A stretch of 44,389 nucleotides of DNA from Nitrospiraceae bacterium (GTDB lineage: Bacteria; Nitrospirota; Thermodesulfovibrionia; UBA6902). Below the pieces are notes generated by a model. The model had not been told where the DNA came from. It did no database searches and worked only from the letters and a program-made list of their open reading frames with translations. The stretch spans positions 1 through 44,389 of the forward strand of contig QZKC01000019.1 in the NCBI GenBank assembly GCA_003599425.1, given 5' to 3'. Of this stretch, positions 17,043 through 24,508 are shown in pieces (the stretch's first letter is position 1; each line of letters begins with the position of its first letter). The translations under genes were made by a program, and so were the position numbers.

Positions 17043-17058
17043 TGCAAAATGAATGCCA
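17043..17058 (-). promoter_or_regulatory. Sigma-54 promoter before tusA
   Basis: On the minus strand: TGGCATTCATTTTGCA, with GG and GC 10 nt apart, against the consensus TGGCAC-N5-TTGCA. Predicted start near 17032, giving a leader of about 50 nt before tusA. It requires an NtrC-type activator; one is encoded at 38761-40122. Confidence 0.7.
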
Positions 17059-17388
17059 TACGGAGCGAGGGTGAGTTATCAAACAAAATCAACAGGATGT
17101 AGAAATGCCAAATTCTTTCAGAAATGATCGGGTCAAGCAATAAATCTTTACCGGCAGCGAAATGAACAGGCTAACATTCTATGAATAAATGCTTTTCATG
17201 GAGTGAAAGAATTATTGCGCCAGAAAGAAATCTTGCACCACTGCGACATGCCAGAAATTTTTCTTGTGCGAATGCTATTGACACACTTCTGATTTCGTGA
17301 TAAAAGTCATTTAGCTTGTTCATGGCAATTTGGTGAGGGGGAGAGGTTGCATGTATCAAAGAATTCATTGTCAGCATGATTGTACTGT
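17059..17388. other. Gap between the hypothetical gene and the tusA promoter
   Basis: About 330 nt with no convincing gene. An open frame at 17171-17500 on the minus strand overlaps the next gene and is not protein-like. Activator sites for the sigma-54 promoter would be expected here, but no clear palindrome was found. Confidence 0.5.
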
Positions 17389-17805
17389 TCATTCTTTGAA
17401 ATAACCGAATGATTCCATTTCGGACAGAACCCACTCGTCCTGTATCAGCTCGTCGCTGTCGATATGCTTTACGCTCCTCGCATATTCTTTCAGGAAGCAA
17501 AAGGCCATCCGCTTTTTAGGGGAGTTCAGTTTTGTCTCCATATTGGTGGCGGTGTCTTTAATGGCCCACCTCACGCCAAGGTTCTTTATGACATCGTCAA
17601 CCTCGCTGCTAACATAAGACTGGACCACCATGGTCAATGAGCCGCCGTCCCCTGTGACCAGTTTCATGGGCTGATGAGGTTCGCTCAGTTTTATTCTGTT
17701 ATCTTTTGCCCAGGCTGTTATATCAGGCACATACTGCAGATTGTGGATAAAATATTCCTTCCCCAGATTTTTCAGTACAGCATCATAGTCCTTAACCGAA
17801 ATCAT
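17389..17805 (-). CDS. Conserved-looking hypothetical protein upstream of the sulfur cluster
   Basis: A 138-residue soluble protein with no recognised domain. It reads as alpha/beta: SVKDYDAVLKNLGKEYFIHN, then strands around KLVTGDGGSLTMVVQSYVSS, then VDDVIKNLGVRWAIKDTATN and a helical C-terminus ending ESFGYFKE. A strong AGGAGG site precedes ATG 17805. It has the same orientation as the tusA-SQR group but is 400 nt away and outside the sigma-54 promoter, so it may be a separate unit. Coding is well supported; the function is unknown. Confidence 0.75.
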   Translation of the reverse strand: MISVKDYDAVLKNLGKEYFIHNLQYVPDITAWAKDNRIKLSEPHQPMKLVTGDGGSLTMVVQSYVSSEVDDVIKNLGVRWAIKDTATNMETKLNSPKKRMAFCFLKEYARSVKHIDSDELIQDEWVLSEMESFGYFKE

Positions 17806-17874
17806 GATCCCCCTCCTCCTGTTGTTAATATCTTCCCCATTAACATCTTTTCCAGCACAAAGGGCAACTCAGCG

Positions 17875-18065
17875 TTGATATTTCTATGACCGACAAAAGA
17901 GATTTTACATTCTTGCTTTTTACGCAATTTTTGTTCTTTGTCCTTTTCTAAACTCATAATTCCTGACTCTTAACTCATTTTTAAAGGTGTCGCATAGAAA
18001 TTCTACGCAGACTACCCTTTGGGACTCTTTTTTTTGTCACGATATGTCTTGTATAAAAACAGAGT
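17875..18065 (-). repeat. Interspersed inverted-arm repeat, copy C (both arms)
   Basis: Reversed copy: ATTTCTATGACCGACAAAAG at 17880 and GGTGTCGCATAGAAATTC at 17986, separated by about 90 nt, ending AACAGAGTTCATCATAC. It fills the gap upstream of the gene at 17805. Confidence 0.8.
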
Positions 18066-18121
18066 TCATCATACTTATCTGTACTAAAGAATACTCCCTC
18101 TCATGTCGATAACACCAGCAT

Positions 18122-18280
18122 ATGGAATACAAGGTCGTCATACAGGAAAATCTGGAGAACGGGGGGATATATATCCATACTTTTTACCTCGACCCGCTTT
18201 ATCTTGATGAAGCAATGAGATTCATGAAAATGGATTTTCATTCTGACTGTGTCTTTATTGTAGAGTATTCCCTGAACTGA
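18122..18280 (+). CDS. 52-residue hypothetical protein
   Basis: A short frame beginning MEYKVVIQENLENGGIYIHT and ending FIVEYSLN. The strand-like start and end around DEAMRFMKMDF give a compact beta-alpha-beta look and normal amino-acid balance, which suggests a real gene. There is no Shine-Dalgarno sequence before the ATG, and it lies between a repeat element and the converging IF-2-like gene. No family is recognised. Confidence 0.45.
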   Translation: MEYKVVIQENLENGGIYIHTFYLDPLYLDEAMRFMKMDFHSDCVFIVEYSLN

Positions 18281-18292
18281 TCCTGCCCTCTG

Positions 18293-19051
18293 TCATTTCC
18301 TCAAAACTCCCCCGACCGGTCTCCATGCGGAAGGGCGTTTGGCTGGTGATGGCTTGAAGCTTTCCACAAGGTCTCCGATTTTTGCGTTGTGGAAGTCACT
18401 TATTTTTATCCCAGCCTTTTGTCCCGCGACTGCCTTTTGAACGGTCTTATCTTCAATATGCATTGATTCGATAGATCCTGTATAGACTGGGCCCGTTGCG
18501 GAGATTACGCGGAAATGCTGACCCACTGCAAGATGTCCGCTCATGACCTCACATCCGATGATTACGCCCTTTCTGCTGCTTTTGAAAAGGGCTATCACTT
18601 TGGCGCTTCCTATAATGTTTTCTTCTGGTGCCGTGCGCGTGATCAAGCTCTCAGCGATGTTTCGGATATCCTCTGTCAAATGATAGATCACCTCATGCAG
18701 GCGTGCTTCGACTGCGTGTTCTTTCAGTTCTCTGTCAACGCCGGGCGGAACGCAGACCTGAAAGCCAACTACGAGCCTGCTGCCTGTCTCTGCGATCAGG
18801 ATGTCAGACTTATGGATGTCACCCACCCCGCTGGAAATGATATGTACGTCTACTTCAGCCGGAGCTGCTTTCAGAATACTTGCGGAAACTGCCTCAACAC
18901 TTCCGGCAGAATCGCATTTAAGGACGATCTCAAGTTTTGGCTTTGAAGACTGTTCAGCAGGGTGATGCTCAATATGCTGGTGAAGCGCCTGCCATGCTTT
19001 GCTCTTTTCAGGAGCTATTGGATAGAAGGATTTTTCATGCCTGTGTGCCAT
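18293..19051 (-). CDS. Free-standing IF-2 C-terminal half (domains III and IV, no GTPase)
   Basis: A 252-residue protein that follows the C-terminal half of bacterial initiation factor IF-2. Residues about 40-135 match domain III (EIVLKCDSAGSVEAV, HIISSGVGDIHKSDILIA, SRLVVGFQVCVPPGV), and about 140-240 match domain IV, the fMet-tRNA-binding beta barrel (NIIGSAKVIALFKSSRKGVIIGC, HFRVISATGPVYTGSIESM, AVAGQKAGIKISDFHNAKIGDLVES). The N-domain and the G-domain with its P-loop are absent, and the protein begins with its own 40-residue His- and Lys-rich tail (MAHRHEKSFYPIAPEKSKAW) rather than a truncation scar. The sequence differs enough from housekeeping IF-2 motifs (for example CDSAGS where IF-2 has DVQGS) to be an old paralogue. 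Only a weak GAGAG site precedes the ATG. Role unknown; ribosome or initiator-tRNA binding is possible. Confidence 0.8.
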   Translation of the reverse strand: MAHRHEKSFYPIAPEKSKAWQALHQHIEHHPAEQSSKPKLEIVLKCDSAGSVEAVSASILKAAPAEVDVHIISSGVGDIHKSDILIAETGSRLVVGFQVCVPPGVDRELKEHAVEARLHEVIYHLTEDIRNIAESLITRTAPEENIIGSAKVIALFKSSRKGVIIGCEVMSGHLAVGQHFRVISATGPVYTGSIESMHIEDKTVQKAVAGQKAGIKISDFHNAKIGDLVESFKPSPAKRPSAWRPVGGVLRK

Positions 19052-19137
19052 CGTTGTCTCTCAAGCAAATGGTATCACTTCTGATGGCTGAGCACAAGCG
19101 CGGATAGATAATGAGAGTGCAAGTAAGAACGAAGGAG

Positions 19138-19232
19138 TGTCATTCCCGCGAAAGCGGGAATCCAGAGAAATATTGTATGGGTTTGATTAATCAACCCCCT
19201 ACTGGATTCCGGGTCAAGCCCGGAATGACAGA
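19138..19232. repeat. Palindromic repeat of the cattcCCGCGAAAGCGGGAATcc type
   Basis: TTCCCGCGAAAGCGGGAATCCAG and CTGGATTCCGGGTCAAGCCCGG flank about 35 nt of AT-rich sequence; same family as 14043-14121. It occupies the middle of the 250-nt gap 19052-19300. Confidence 0.85.
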
Positions 19233-19300
19233 TCGAGTATGCTTTAGGGATTAGGACCAGGTAAAAGTGATGGAGGCATAAAGTGAAATAATGTGAACAA

Positions 19301-19663
19301 TTACGGCATGCTGACGGCTATCTCGTAGCTGCCTACGGACGCCTTGTCTGCCATGCCGCGTTTCCAGAGCAGGTCAATGACTTTTGCTTTTGATGTCTTG
19401 GGGACCATGAGGATCAGCTTTGAACCAAGCCCTGAGAGCGTCTTCCATTCATCCGCCTTTTCAGGGGTGATGCTGCCTTCGGTCTCGACTTCCATGATCG
19501 CGAGGACGAGCCCGTGGTTTTCGAGGATGAGGTCAGGGTAATGGCCCTTGTATTCATTCTTCTTTTCATCCCCTGAATTGGCCTTGACGCTGGTATAGTC
19601 CCGTGAGAGCTTTTCTTTCAGGTAAGAGACCATCCAGTTATGAATCAGTTGTTCGTTCTGCAT
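19301..19663 (-). CDS. PD-(D/E)xK-like small protein
   Basis: A 120-residue protein with a nuclease-like core: YKGHYPDLILENHGLVLAIM then EVETEGSITPEKADEWKTL. The PD, the following E and the strand pattern fit PD-(D/E)xK nuclease folds, but the usual E-x-K reads E-V-E-T, so the lysine is missing and activity is uncertain. Some archaeal and bacterial relatives with an EVET motif are predicted nucleic-acid-binding proteins. It stands alone between the IF-2-like gene and the DUF3187 gene and has no visible partner. Confidence 0.65.
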   Translation of the reverse strand: MQNEQLIHNWMVSYLKEKLSRDYTSVKANSGDEKKNEYKGHYPDLILENHGLVLAIMEVETEGSITPEKADEWKTLSGLGSKLILMVPKTSKAKVIDLLWKRGMADKASVGSYEIAVSMP

Positions 19664-19734
19664 AACTTATTTATTTAACCACAGTGGACACAGAGACAAC
19701 TCTTATTCCCTCTGTTTTTTCGAGGTGCTTCTTT

Positions 19735-20709
19735 TTACAAATTCATTTTGTAGGCCAGGTTCAGAATAAAGTCAGGTGCACCTGACCTGTTAATATCTTC
19801 TGTCAGTGACAGGTCGAAGCTTCTTTTCCCTTTCTGGTATCTTCCCCCGAATGCGAGAAGCCAGGCCTCCCTGTCAACGGCGAGCAGGTCTGTTTCCGGA
19901 TATATGGATGACTGTCCCTGTACCTGCAGGAGCAGGCTGAATCCTCTGCCGAGGTCAGCCTCAATAGCAGCGCCTCCAAATATAAAATCATCAAGCTCTA
20001 TTTTTTCGTGTCCTTTTACATCACCCGGAAAGACCCCGCCGATGTTCCAGTGGGTCATAATGCGGTCTGTGATCTTTTTATCAAGAAGGACAGAAATCAG
20101 CGCATCCACACTTCCGTTGCCGTAACCCTGTTTGGCGTTTCCGACAGGAATTTCAACATCACCTTTTATGCTTATTTCAAAACCGTCTGAAGTGATCAGA
20201 GGTTTTTTCAGGCCCAATCTGATATCGCCGATCCTAATCCCGCTTTTCCCTTTGATAAACAGGGTGCCGTCTTTTCTGTCTTTTATTTCATAAAGGAAAT
20301 CGTTATTCGGCCTGTCGCTCCTGCCGTAATCAGGAAAACCGAATGAGTTGTGATAGTCCTCCAGAAAACCGTCCATGAAACCTCCGCCGATGATCAATAC
20401 CGGAATATCCATGTCGAATTCGACATGGTCTTTTATCATTCTTTTATATCTGAACGCGAGTTCTGTGGCTTCCATATCAAGGGAGATGATCCAGTCAGCA
20501 GAGCGTTGCACCGTGTATGTGCTGGAATGTGAAAGGCTGTATGACATGGAGTTTTCCATAGCAGCTTTTTCGAGATACGGCTGTCCGGCATGAAGGAAGA
20601 TCGGATAAAGGTTTTTGATCTGAAAGGGGCCTTCAAAGGAAAATCCTCCGGTGAGCGGGAAGATGAGAAGCATGAAGACAATTACAAGGACACCTGACAG
20701 AGTTTTCAT
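19735..20709 (-). CDS. DUF3187-like exported, probably outer-membrane, protein
   Basis: A 324-residue protein with a signal peptide (SGVLVIVFMLLIFPLTGGFS) followed by FEGPFQIKNLYPIFL, the GPF..RN..P opening of the DUF3187 family. The rest alternates short amphipathic strands and turns (VEFDMDIPVLIIGGG, LFIKGKSGIRIGDIRLGLKK, SFDLSLTEDIN) and ends in FILNLAYKMNL, consistent with a small beta barrel with an aromatic/hydrophobic C-terminal strand. The ATG overlaps the stop of the phosphoglycerate kinase gene (TAATG), so it is translated from the same message. The cargo or role is unknown. Confidence 0.75.
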   Translation of the reverse strand: MKTLSGVLVIVFMLLIFPLTGGFSFEGPFQIKNLYPIFLHAGQPYLEKAAMENSMSYSLSHSSTYTVQRSADWIISLDMEATELAFRYKRMIKDHVEFDMDIPVLIIGGGFMDGFLEDYHNSFGFPDYGRSDRPNNDFLYEIKDRKDGTLFIKGKSGIRIGDIRLGLKKPLITSDGFEISIKGDVEIPVGNAKQGYGNGSVDALISVLLDKKITDRIMTHWNIGGVFPGDVKGHEKIELDDFIFGGAAIEADLGRGFSLLLQVQGQSSIYPETDLLAVDREAWLLAFGGRYQKGKRSFDLSLTEDINRSGAPDFILNLAYKMNL

Positions 20710-22028
20710 TAGGAACTCTTCCCCAGTTCTTCCTTGTTTTCCATCAAAGCCTGTACCGGTTTTAGTCCATAAGGACTGCCTTTTTCTATGGCAGTCAGGA
20801 CTGTGCCGCCGCCTGTGAAGAAATAATATTTTGAACTGTCGAGGATGGACAGGTAGAGCCCGGGGCAGAGGTTTTTGAATTCCTGGAGGGTATCGCCGCC
20901 CCCGTACATTTTCAGGGCGGTCTTATTCTCATCCAGTGTTTCGTCCAAAGCCTTTGAGCCTTCACAGAAGTGCGGGGTGAATCCCATTACAGCATTCACA
21001 AAAATGGTCCGCGCAGCGTGCACCGCTTCAGACACTTTTTCATCAATGAATGAGCGGGGGTCGATATCGAGGACAAATTTGTACTTGTCGTTCTTTTTAA
21101 AATCTTTTATCGAGATCCTTCTGTGCCGTCCTTCGAGTTTGCCGTCCATGGTCTCTGATTCAACGAGATAGGGAAGTTCGAGGATCTTATTTCTTTCCCT
21201 GTCGATTGCGACAAGGTCTTGCGCGGCACGGATATCTTCTTCAGCGATCCCTTCAATGGATATCCCGTACTTGGCGCAGAGGTAACCATTGTATAACACC
21301 CCGCCCAGTATGAGTTTGTCCGCCTTTTCATAAATTGCGTAGAGCGGGCCGATCTTCGTGTCGTATTTGGACCCTGCAATGACTGCAAGGAACGGCCTTT
21401 CCGGGTTCATGACATTATTCAGGTTCTCTATTTCCTGCTGCATGAGGAAGCCGGCATAGGAAGGGATGAACTTTGTAATATCGTATGTGGAGACATGTGG
21501 CTGCCAGGAGCCAAAGGCGTCATTCACATACACATCGGCAAGCTGTGAAAGCTGCACTGCAAAGTTGTCCCTGAAAAAACCTTCCCCCTCCTCACCGCGG
21601 AACCATCTTGTGTTCGGGAGGTAAATGCCGCCGATCTTTCGATCTCTTAGATCTCTCAATGACCTGAATACCTCATCACATAATCCCGCCATGCCGAGAT
21701 CCGGATCGATCTCACACGTGGGGATGTGGAATTTCGTGTGCAGCTTGCGTTGTAAATATTCAACTATCGGCTCTACAGAATCCCCGGGATTGCAGGTGAT
21801 CTTTCCTGTCTTCTTGTCCTTAGGCCTGCCGATATGTGTCATGAGGACCGGACGTCCTCCCCGGTCAACGATGTAGTAAAGAGTTCCCATTGTCTTGTCT
21901 ATTCTGTAGGGGTCTTTGATAGCGCCTTTTTTGACAACATTGTGATCAAACCTGACAAGGACGACCTTATTGTTAAGGTCAGCTTCCTGGATAAGCGGGA
22001 GTCTTTTATCTAAGCTATTTGAAGACAT
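20709..22028 (-). CDS. pgk: Divergent phosphoglycerate kinase
   Basis: A 439-residue protein of the phosphoglycerate kinase fold: LNNKVVLVRFDHNVV (family RVDFNVP), PVLMTHIGRPKDKKTGK (HLGRP), YVNDAFGSWQPHVST, PFLAVIAGSKYDTKIGPL (GGAKVSDKI), EKADKLILGGVLYN and the C-terminal nucleotide loop YFFTGGGTVLTAIEKG. It would convert 1,3-bisphosphoglycerate and ADP to 3-phosphoglycerate and ATP. Many normally invariant positions are changed and it is longer than usual (about 390-415), so it is a distant branch that may not be the main glycolytic enzyme. ATG 22028 is preferred; the frame extends upstream to 22079 into a hairpin repeat. No other glycolytic gene is adjacent. Confidence 0.85.
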   Translation of the reverse strand: MSSNSLDKRLPLIQEADLNNKVVLVRFDHNVVKKGAIKDPYRIDKTMGTLYYIVDRGGRPVLMTHIGRPKDKKTGKITCNPGDSVEPIVEYLQRKLHTKFHIPTCEIDPDLGMAGLCDEVFRSLRDLRDRKIGGIYLPNTRWFRGEEGEGFFRDNFAVQLSQLADVYVNDAFGSWQPHVSTYDITKFIPSYAGFLMQQEIENLNNVMNPERPFLAVIAGSKYDTKIGPLYAIYEKADKLILGGVLYNGYLCAKYGISIEGIAEEDIRAAQDLVAIDRERNKILELPYLVESETMDGKLEGRHRRISIKDFKKNDKYKFVLDIDPRSFIDEKVSEAVHAARTIFVNAVMGFTPHFCEGSKALDETLDENKTALKMYGGGDTLQEFKNLCPGLYLSILDSSKYYFFTGGGTVLTAIEKGSPYGLKPVQALMENKEELGKSS

Positions 22029-22062
22029 ACGACATTGTAGCAGAAGAAGGATTTTTTGAAAA

Positions 22063-22146
22063 GATAAAAATAGGGACACATCCCATTTTTTATCAATAAT
22101 AGAACATATAACAAACAGAAAAATGGGATGTGTCCCTATTTTTATC
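22063..22146. repeat. Perfect 28-bp inverted repeat (large hairpin)
   Basis: The arm at 22063-22090 (containing TAGGGACACATCCCATTTTT) and its exact complement at 22119-22146 are separated by 28 nt. Such AAAATAGGGACA...TGTCCCTATTTT hairpins are dispersed in many deltaproteobacterial and Nitrospirota genomes. It lies between the divergent pgk and cysC genes and could act as a terminator or a mobile palindrome. Confidence 0.9.
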
Positions 22147-22161
22147 CCTATTTTTATCCTG

Positions 22162-22167
22162 TATAAT
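22162..22167 (+). promoter_or_regulatory. Candidate -10 box (TATAAT) of a leaderless cysC message
   Basis: Perfect TATAAT ending 6 nt before ATG 22174, where the message would then begin at or next to the start codon. No ribosome site exists in front of the ATG. The -35 region falls in the hairpin arm and is weak. Confidence 0.35.
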
Positions 22168-22173
22168 GGTTAC

Positions 22174-22683
22174 ATGCCCTATGTCATATGGATAACAGGC
22201 CTGCCGGGAAGCGGAAAGAGCACGATTGCATCTGCGCTAAAGGAGAGGATTGATGAGGCGGTAATACTCCGTTTGGATGATCTGAGAAAGATCGTCACGC
22301 CTGAGCCGACCTATTCTGATGTTGAAAGAGATCATGTTTACCGCTCACTTGTGTACATGGCGAAGACACTGTACGAACTTGGGCATACTGTCATCATTGA
22401 TGCTACCGGCAATAAGAAATTATGGCGGGAGCTTGCCCGGAGCCTGATCCCTGAATTTTTTGAAATCTATCTTAAATGCCCCCTTGCCGTGTGCAGGGAG
22501 CGTGAAAGGACACGTTTTGATACGCACAGCGCGCCAAAAGGCATTTATGAAAAAGGCAAGACAGGGGCGCCTGTGCCGGGAGTAAATGTTCAGTATGAGG
22601 AACCGGAACATCCGGAACTGATCATTGATACAGAGAAGGAGTCTCCAAAGGAAGCGGCAGAGAAGATAATCCAACTAATTTAA
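22174..22683 (+). CDS. cysC: Adenylylsulfate kinase
   Basis: A 169-residue APS kinase: P-loop GLPGSGKST (about residues 8-16), [24 protein letters not shown], the [19 protein letters not shown] region and the substrate lid ending [20 protein letters not shown]. It phosphorylates adenosine 5'-phosphosulfate to PAPS using ATP. The sequence begins cleanly at MPYVIWITG; an upstream in-frame ATG at 22123 lies in the repeat. No ATP sulfurylase gene is adjacent, so its APS comes from elsewhere or it serves sulfation. The YjbQ gene follows by 10 nt, likely in one operon. Confidence 0.9.
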   Translation: MPYVIWITGLPGSGKSTIASALKERIDEAVILRLDDLRKIVTPEPTYSDVERDHVYRSLVYMAKTLYELGHTVIIDATGNKKLWRELARSLIPEFFEIYLKCPLAVCRERERTRFDTHSAPKGIYEKGKTGAPVPGVNVQYEEPEHPELIIDTEKESPKEAAEKIIQLI

Positions 22684-22693
22684 CGGAGGTCCC

Positions 22694-23113
22694 ATGAAAT
22701 CTTATCGTAAAGAGCTTTGGTTCAATATCCCGACACGCCGCGCATTTGTCAATATCACGCGGCAGGTGGATGAATGTCTCAGGGAGAGCGGCATAAAAGA
22801 AGGGTTGATACTCGTAAATGCCATGCACATAACCGCCTCGGTTTTTATTAATGATGATGAATCAGGGCTTCATCTTGATTACGAAGCATGGCTGGAAAAA
22901 CTTGCTCCACATGAACCTGTTTCACAATATCACCACAACAGAACAGGAGAAGATAATGGTGATGCACATTTAAAAAGGCAGATCATGGGCCGGGAGGTCG
23001 TTGTTGCCGTGACAGACGGGAAACTGGATTTTGGCACGTGGGAGCAGATTTTTTACGGAGAGTTCGATGGGCGAAGGAGAAAGCGGGCGCTTGTGAAGAT
23101 CATCGGGGAATAG
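22694..23113 (+). CDS. YjbQ/UPF0047 family protein
   Basis: A 139-residue single-domain protein with the family signatures [15 protein letters not shown] (HTTAS-type) and [19 protein letters not shown], then [19 protein letters not shown], which are the histidine/glutamate-rich active-site segments of the UPF0047 trimer. Members are annotated as secondary thiamine-phosphate synthases because they can give weak thiamine phosphate synthesis; the physiological role is unsettled. A TAACGGAGG ribosome site precedes the ATG, 10 nt after cysC. Confidence 0.9.
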   Translation: MKSYRKELWFNIPTRRAFVNITRQVDECLRESGIKEGLILVNAMHITASVFINDDESGLHLDYEAWLEKLAPHEPVSQYHHNRTGEDNGDAHLKRQIMGREVVVAVTDGKLDFGTWEQIFYGEFDGRRRKRALVKIIGE

Positions 23114-23128
23114 ACAGAGGGATAAAAG

Positions 23129-23205
23129 CTGTCAGCTATCAGCAGTCAGCTCATAAATATTTTTTACCAGTCTTTTTTGATAGCTGAAAGCTGATTACTG
23201 ACCGT
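23129..23205. repeat. Dispersed palindrome of the GCTGTCAGCTATCAGCAGTC type
   Basis: AGCTGTCAGCTATCAGCAGTC faces GATAGCTGAAAGCTGATTAC after about 35 nt; the same type is at 30655-30745. Non-coding. Confidence 0.75.
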
Positions 23206-23212
23206 TTTCTTA

Positions 23213-23312
23213 TTTTGTCGATTATAGAAATTTTCGTCAGCCTCACCTTTGTGCCTTTGCTCCTTTGTCCCTGTGTGCCTTCTATTGGAACAGAGTTCGC
23301 TATGCTATAAGT
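23213..23312 (-). repeat. Half copy of the interspersed inverted-arm repeat (copy D)
   Basis: TTGTCGATTATAGAAATTTTC followed by CCTCACCTTTGTGCC...GTGTGCCTTCTATTGGAACAGAGTTCG is the reversed left half as seen complete at 44190-44270. It adjoins the CAGCTATCAG palindrome. Confidence 0.75.
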
Positions 23313-23331
23313 CATTATAATATGGACTAAA

Positions 23332-24390
23332 CTATTCTTTCGTTACCCTCACATCAACAGAGTGAATTCCTTTATCACCATCAGGGAAGGTCCTTGCAAA
23401 AAGAGACCCTGATTCCTGTATCTTTCCTGACTTGTCGGTCCCGCGTACTTTGATCGTATATTTCCCCTCTTTCGAAGGGTTCCAGTCATAGCTCCATAAG
23501 ACCCAGGACCATTTAGATAACGGTTCCTTCATTTGGGCGTCTTTCCAGGTGTCTCCATCGTCAAGTGAGACTTGCACTTTGCTTACCCCAAATCTGCCAG
23601 CAAAGGCGATCCCGCCGATCACATAATTACCAAAAGGGATCTCCTTGCCTGACATCGGCATCAGGATCTGTGATCTTATCGGCATGACCGCCTCATCCGA
23701 CCAGCCTTTTCTTTCCCAGTAGCCTTTGTAATCAAAATTCACGAGTTCTATCTTTGAAAGCCATTTCACGTTCTTCATGCCGTAAATGCCAGGCACGATG
23801 GCGCGCAGGGGGTGACCGTGTTCTTTCGGCAGGGCGGCGCCGTTCATTCTGAATGCAAGAAAGACATCTTCGGAAAGTGACAACTGATAGGGGATGCTGT
23901 CGCTGTAGCCGTCTTCCGCGTAAAAAACAGTCTTGCTGATGCCCGGACGTGGTATGGCCTTTTCGATGATCTTTCTCAGGGTAACGCCATCCCACAGGGC
24001 GTTCCCTATCGCGTCTCCGCCAACAGGATTGCCGATGCACTCAAGGGTCACAAATTCGGTCTTGTCCTTCATTGCTTCGATTTCGCTCAATGAGAGGGTA
24101 TAAGGTTTTTCGACAAGTCCCTCGACGCGCAGCCTGAAGGCTGCGGGGCTGACATCAGGGACTTTCGATGAATATGAGGTAATGTAAAATTCATTGTTCG
24201 GGGTTATCTCTTTTGCAGTAAATCCCATGAAGTTGACAGTACCTTTCATTAGCAGTGCATGTTTTTCTTCTTCTGTTGTTGCATAAGCATACTGGTATAT
24301 ACTGTCAAATACGGATACGCCGAACCCGAGGCCAATGGTCCCAAGCCCTATGCCTTTGAAGAGTTCCCGTCTGCTGATACGATTATTCAT
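23332..24390 (-). CDS. Tat-exported sulfite-oxidase-family molybdoenzyme
   Basis: A 352-residue enzyme starting MNNRISRRELFKGIGLGTIG, a twin-arginine signal (SRRELF) with hydrophobic stretch and likely cleavage after YAYA. The molybdopterin domain contains FVTLECIGNPVGGDAIGNALW, where the cysteine is the expected molybdenum ligand, then HGHPLRAIVPGIYGMKNVKW. A C-terminal Mo-co dimerisation domain (about 245-350: GGIAFAGRFGVSKVQVSLDDG, WSYDWNPSKEGKYTIKVRGTD) completes the sulfite oxidase architecture. There is no haem domain, so electrons leave by a separate carrier. A sulfite or other oxyanion substrate is probable but not provable from sequence. It is divergent from the B12 transport operon with about 60 nt before the latter's promoter. 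ATG 24390 is chosen because it directly precedes the Tat motif. Confidence 0.88.
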   Translation of the reverse strand: MNNRISRRELFKGIGLGTIGLGFGVSVFDSIYQYAYATTEEEKHALLMKGTVNFMGFTAKEITPNNEFYITSYSSKVPDVSPAAFRLRVEGLVEKPYTLSLSEIEAMKDKTEFVTLECIGNPVGGDAIGNALWDGVTLRKIIEKAIPRPGISKTVFYAEDGYSDSIPYQLSLSEDVFLAFRMNGAALPKEHGHPLRAIVPGIYGMKNVKWLSKIELVNFDYKGYWERKGWSDEAVMPIRSQILMPMSGKEIPFGNYVIGGIAFAGRFGVSKVQVSLDDGDTWKDAQMKEPLSKWSWVLWSYDWNPSKEGKYTIKVRGTDKSGKIQESGSLFARTFPDGDKGIHSVDVRVTKE

Positions 24391-24461
24391 TCCTGATATT
24401 TTAAATATCACAGAATGTTAACACTGTCAAATGAGAGCTGATCGCTTACACTTTATTAAGG

Positions 24462-24492
24462 TTGACTAATGCTTAATGAGATAGGTTATAAT
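24462..24492 (+). promoter_or_regulatory. Housekeeping-type promoter of the B12 transport operon
   Basis: TTGACT at 24462 and TATAAT at 24487, spacer 19 nt (longer than ideal). The predicted start near 24500 is just before the cobalamin riboswitch. Confidence 0.6.
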
Positions 24493-24508
24493 TTAATTCA
24501 CATAATGT

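Noticed and set aside
17171-17500. 109-codon minus-strand frame
   Set aside because: It overlaps the end of the 138-residue hypothetical gene in another frame and its product is not protein-like; the hypothetical has the ribosome site.
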